NCBI RefSeq assembly: GCF_037577855.1
Contig: NZ_JBAKFX010000014.1
Coordinates: 1-64,000 of the forward strand
Source: Dethiothermospora halolimnae
GTDB lineage: Bacteria > Bacillota > Clostridia > Tissierellales > VENL01
DNA: 64,000 nt
Reading direction: 5' to 3'
Both the position numbers and the translations under genes were made by a program. A model generated the notes under the pieces. That model worked only from the letters and a program-made list of their open reading frames with translations, was not told the origin of the DNA and did not search any database. Below, piece by piece: positions 62,336 to 64,000 of the stretch. Numbering within the stretch: position 1 is the stretch's first letter; the number at the start of each line of letters is the position of its first letter.

Positions 62336-63004
62336 ATGGCTACTTGGAATGAACTGTTTTTAGATGAAAAGTTTATAGCAGCTTTACCGCAACCAGAGGT
62401 ATATAAGTTTATAAAAGTTCTTGAGGGGGTATTTACTGAAAGCCCACTATCAATATGGGATTTTTGCTGTGGGGCAGGAAGACATACTGTACTAATATCT
62501 CAGATGGGGCATAATGCATATGGAAGTGATATTTCCCCAAATGGAATTGTTCATACTGATAAATGGCTTAAAAGTAATGGTGTAAACGGAACTTTGAAGG
62601 TTGCAGATATGACTGATAACCTATTTGTAGCCATGAATTTTCACGGTGCTATATCTTGGGATGCTCTTCATCACAATACCATTGATAATATTAATAAAGC
62701 AGTAGAAAATGTATACCAAAGTCTTTGTGAAGGTGGGATGTTCATGGCATCATTACTTTCCACAACGGCAGGTAGACCAGATCTTAGGGGAGAAGAAATA
62801 GAAAAAAACACTTTCGTAAGGGAAGATGGACCTGAAGCAGGAGTACCTCATCATTATTTTGATGAACAAGGTATAAGAGATTTATTTAAAAAATGGAAGA
62901 TAGTCAGCTTAACAGAAATTGTTGTTACATATGTAGAAACTGATTTGGACTTTAGTGTTAATCCCTTTCCCTATACTAAATGGAATGTTATTGTTAAAAA
63001 ATAG
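62336..63004 (+). CDS. Class I SAM-dependent methyltransferase
   Basis: A 222-residue methyltransferase with motif I WDFCCGAGRHTVLISQMGH, the post-I acidic loop YGSDISPNGI and AISWDALHHNT. A lone gene with GAGGGAGG before the ATG and a palindromic terminator after it. Substrate unknown; the shape fits small-molecule methylation. Confidence 0.8.
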   Translation: MATWNELFLDEKFIAALPQPEVYKFIKVLEGVFTESPLSIWDFCCGAGRHTVLISQMGHNAYGSDISPNGIVHTDKWLKSNGVNGTLKVADMTDNLFVAMNFHGAISWDALHHNTIDNINKAVENVYQSLCEGGMFMASLLSTTAGRPDLRGEEIEKNTFVREDGPEAGVPHHYFDEQGIRDLFKKWKIVSLTEIVVTYVETDLDFSVNPFPYTKWNVIVKK

Positions 63005-63056
63005 TAATGGTAATCATATTAGTTTTATAGTTTTGATAAATAGGATAAATGATTTT

Positions 63057-63093
63057 TATAGGAATGATATTTAAATATCATTCCTATATTTTT
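63057..63093. terminator. Palindromic terminator
   Basis: TATAGGAATGATATTT and AAATATCATTCCTATA (63057-63088) are exact complements, followed by TTTTTG. Confidence 0.85.
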
Positions 63094-63127
63094 GTTGACA
63101 TAAATTTAAGAAAGTGATAAGTTGTAG

Positions 63128-63151
63128 ATGAACAAAATATAAAATGTTCAT
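63128..63151. promoter_or_regulatory. TetR operator, copy 1
   Basis: ATGAACA (63128-63134) and TGTTCAT (63145-63151) with a 10-base centre. It lies just before the TetR gene and differs from the copy at 63764-63787 in one base of 24. Confidence 0.7.
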
Positions 63152-63174
63152 AATATGGTGAGAGGAGAGGAAGT

Positions 63175-63747
63175 TTGGATAAAAATATAAAATTTAATTT
63201 ATTAAAAGAAGCAAGGGAACTATTTATTAAAAAAGGTTTTAAGTCAACAGGTATAAGGGAAATAGCTAAAAAAACAGGGGTGGCAACGGGGACACTGTAT
63301 AACTATTATGATTCTAAAGAAGATATTTTTCTAGATATATTTTTAGAAGAAAATGATCAATTAAATAAAGAAATAATAAAATCTTTAAATATTGAAGAGC
63401 AGTCATTAAAAATACTTAAAAAAGCTATTTCTAACCATTTAGAGAAAATTGAAGAGAATCCTATACTAAAAGTTATGTTTGAAACTGAAGTAAGAGACAA
63501 AGTTTTAAGTAAATTAAAACCTAATAAGTATAAGAAGTATACTGAGTCCACTAGGGATACCTTCATACCATATATAAAAAATATGCAAGATAAGGGTATA
63601 GTGAAAAATATTGATCCTGAATTTTTCATAATTGTCATTAACACAATTTATAATGTGAATATTAATAAAAAGGAATATGGAGAAGAATATTTTCCTATGC
63701 TAACAGAGTTCCTTATTGAAGCCATAATAAATAATTTGAAAAAATAA
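63175..63747 (+). CDS. TetR-family regulator
   Basis: A 190-residue repressor with HTH residues TGIREIAKKTGVATGTLYNYY near 25-45 and a helical effector domain. TTG 63175 follows GGAGAGGAAG. The same 24-base operator stands before it and before the next gene, so it most likely controls itself and the serine hydrolase. Confidence 0.83.
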   Translation: MDKNIKFNLLKEARELFIKKGFKSTGIREIAKKTGVATGTLYNYYDSKEDIFLDIFLEENDQLNKEIIKSLNIEEQSLKILKKAISNHLEKIEENPILKVMFETEVRDKVLSKLKPNKYKKYTESTRDTFIPYIKNMQDKGIVKNIDPEFFIIVINTIYNVNINKKEYGEEYFPMLTEFLIEAIINNLKK

Positions 63748-63763
63748 TTTTTTTTATAAAAAT

Positions 63764-63787
63764 ATGAACAAAATCTAAAATGTTCAT
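63764..63787. promoter_or_regulatory. TetR operator, copy 2
   Basis: ATGAACA (63764-63770), AAATCTAAAA, TGTTCAT (63781-63787), 54 bases before the hydrolase start. Near-identical to 63128-63151. Confidence 0.7.
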
Positions 63788-63840
63788 AAAATTATAGTAG
63801 TTTTATAGATATAATTAATAATATAAAGGGGTGTTTCATT

Positions 63841-64000
63841 ATGAAAAAGTTTATATCAATAATATTAGTTTGTCTTATAATATTCTCTAGTTCTATTAGT
63901 ATAGCTGGTGCTAACAGTGAGTTTAACAAGATAAAGGATAAATTTACTAGAATAGATGGTGTCGTTACAGCACTTATGGAGAAACATAATGTACCGGGGG
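63841..64000 (+). CDS. Serine hydrolase (beta-lactamase family), N-terminal part, cut by the window
   Basis: The first 53 codons of an exported protein: signal peptide (FISIILVCLIIFSSSISIA, cleavage probably after AGA), then the family start with VVTALMEKHNVPG, as in the S12/class C-like hydrolases. The SxxK motif would lie beyond 64000. AAAGGGGTG precedes the ATG. Regulated by the TetR gene upstream, to judge by the shared operator. Confidence 0.7.
   Translation, partial: MKKFISIILVCLIIFSSSISIAGANSEFNKIKDKFTRIDGVVTALMEKHNVPG

Noticed and set aside
1..64000. tRNA, rRNA, phage or conjugation genes
   Set aside because: I looked for conserved tRNA arms, rRNA segments, integrases and structural phage genes and saw none that I could support.

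Overview
The window is AT-rich (roughly 30% G+C by eye) with strong AGGAGG-type ribosome binding sites, many GTG/TTG starts and compact U-tailed terminators. Gene content (fructoselysine operon, HelD, ECF transporter component, MetP/MetS-type transporter, an anaerobe-style iron alcohol dehydrogenase, a [NiFe] hydrogenase with hyp genes, an Old Yellow Enzyme with a Cys cluster) points to an anaerobic Bacillota of the class Clostridia. I cannot name a genus. No tRNA or rRNA gene was seen.

Layout. 1-128: 3' end (domains V and VI) of a group II intron. 138-2055: ydbS/ydbT-like PH-domain pair. 2187-8209: fructoselysine (Amadori product) locus with frlB, frlC, frlA, an extra GntR regulator, frlD and frlR. 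8210-9224: gene debris. 9225-13182: RlmD-type rRNA methyltransferase, then a radical SAM protein and a YhdH-type reductase divergent from a MarR regulator across a clear operator. 13263-21561: an eroded accessory zone with intact genes (CD3324-type small HTH protein, secreted protein, PEP-synthase-like enzyme, acetyltransferase, VanZ-like protein) among fragments of UvrA, several GNAT acetyltransferases, an enterochelin esterase-like hydrolase and repeated copies of a CD3324-GNAT module. 21846-28862: lipoprotein, two AraC/GyrI-like regulators, a proline-iminopeptidase-like hydrolase, a phosphotransferase and an anchored protein. 29071-32807: ABC transporter whose permease is fused to an M1 peptidase domain. 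33020-36998: ECF S component, sodium-dependent transporter with a 32-residue MetS-like subunit, and alcohol dehydrogenase. 37055-43177 (minus strand): gluzincin-like protein, nucleotidyltransferase, methyltransferase, HelD and a GNAT. 43403-45226: zinc ribbon, GGGHH protein and beta-propeller operon. 45569-54377: the centrepiece, a ten-gene [NiFe] hydrogenase operon. 54468-59214: TetR-controlled MMPL exporter with a heptad-repeat partner. 59384-64000: OYE-type reductase, tocopherol-cyclase-like protein, DUF2500 protein, methyltransferase, and a TetR regulator whose operator is repeated in front of a serine hydrolase cut by the window edge.

How parts work together. The hydrogenase operon encodes a small and a large subunit, the large-subunit protease and HypA, B, F, C, D and E, enough to build the NiFe(CN)2CO site from one transcript. 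The small subunit has no Tat signal and there is no membrane cytochrome b; instead a soluble cytochrome b5-like heme protein is the first gene. In the proximal-cluster motif the second expected Cys is Asn and an extra Cys sits just upstream. A cytosolic hydrogenase with a b5-like partner is the most unusual system I can support here.

Two palindromic repeat families recur: one built on CAAAGGGAC/GTCCCTTTG and one on TTGGGGGATT/AATCCCCCAA. The second has expanded into seven tandem 29-30 bp units between the MMPL gene and its partner.
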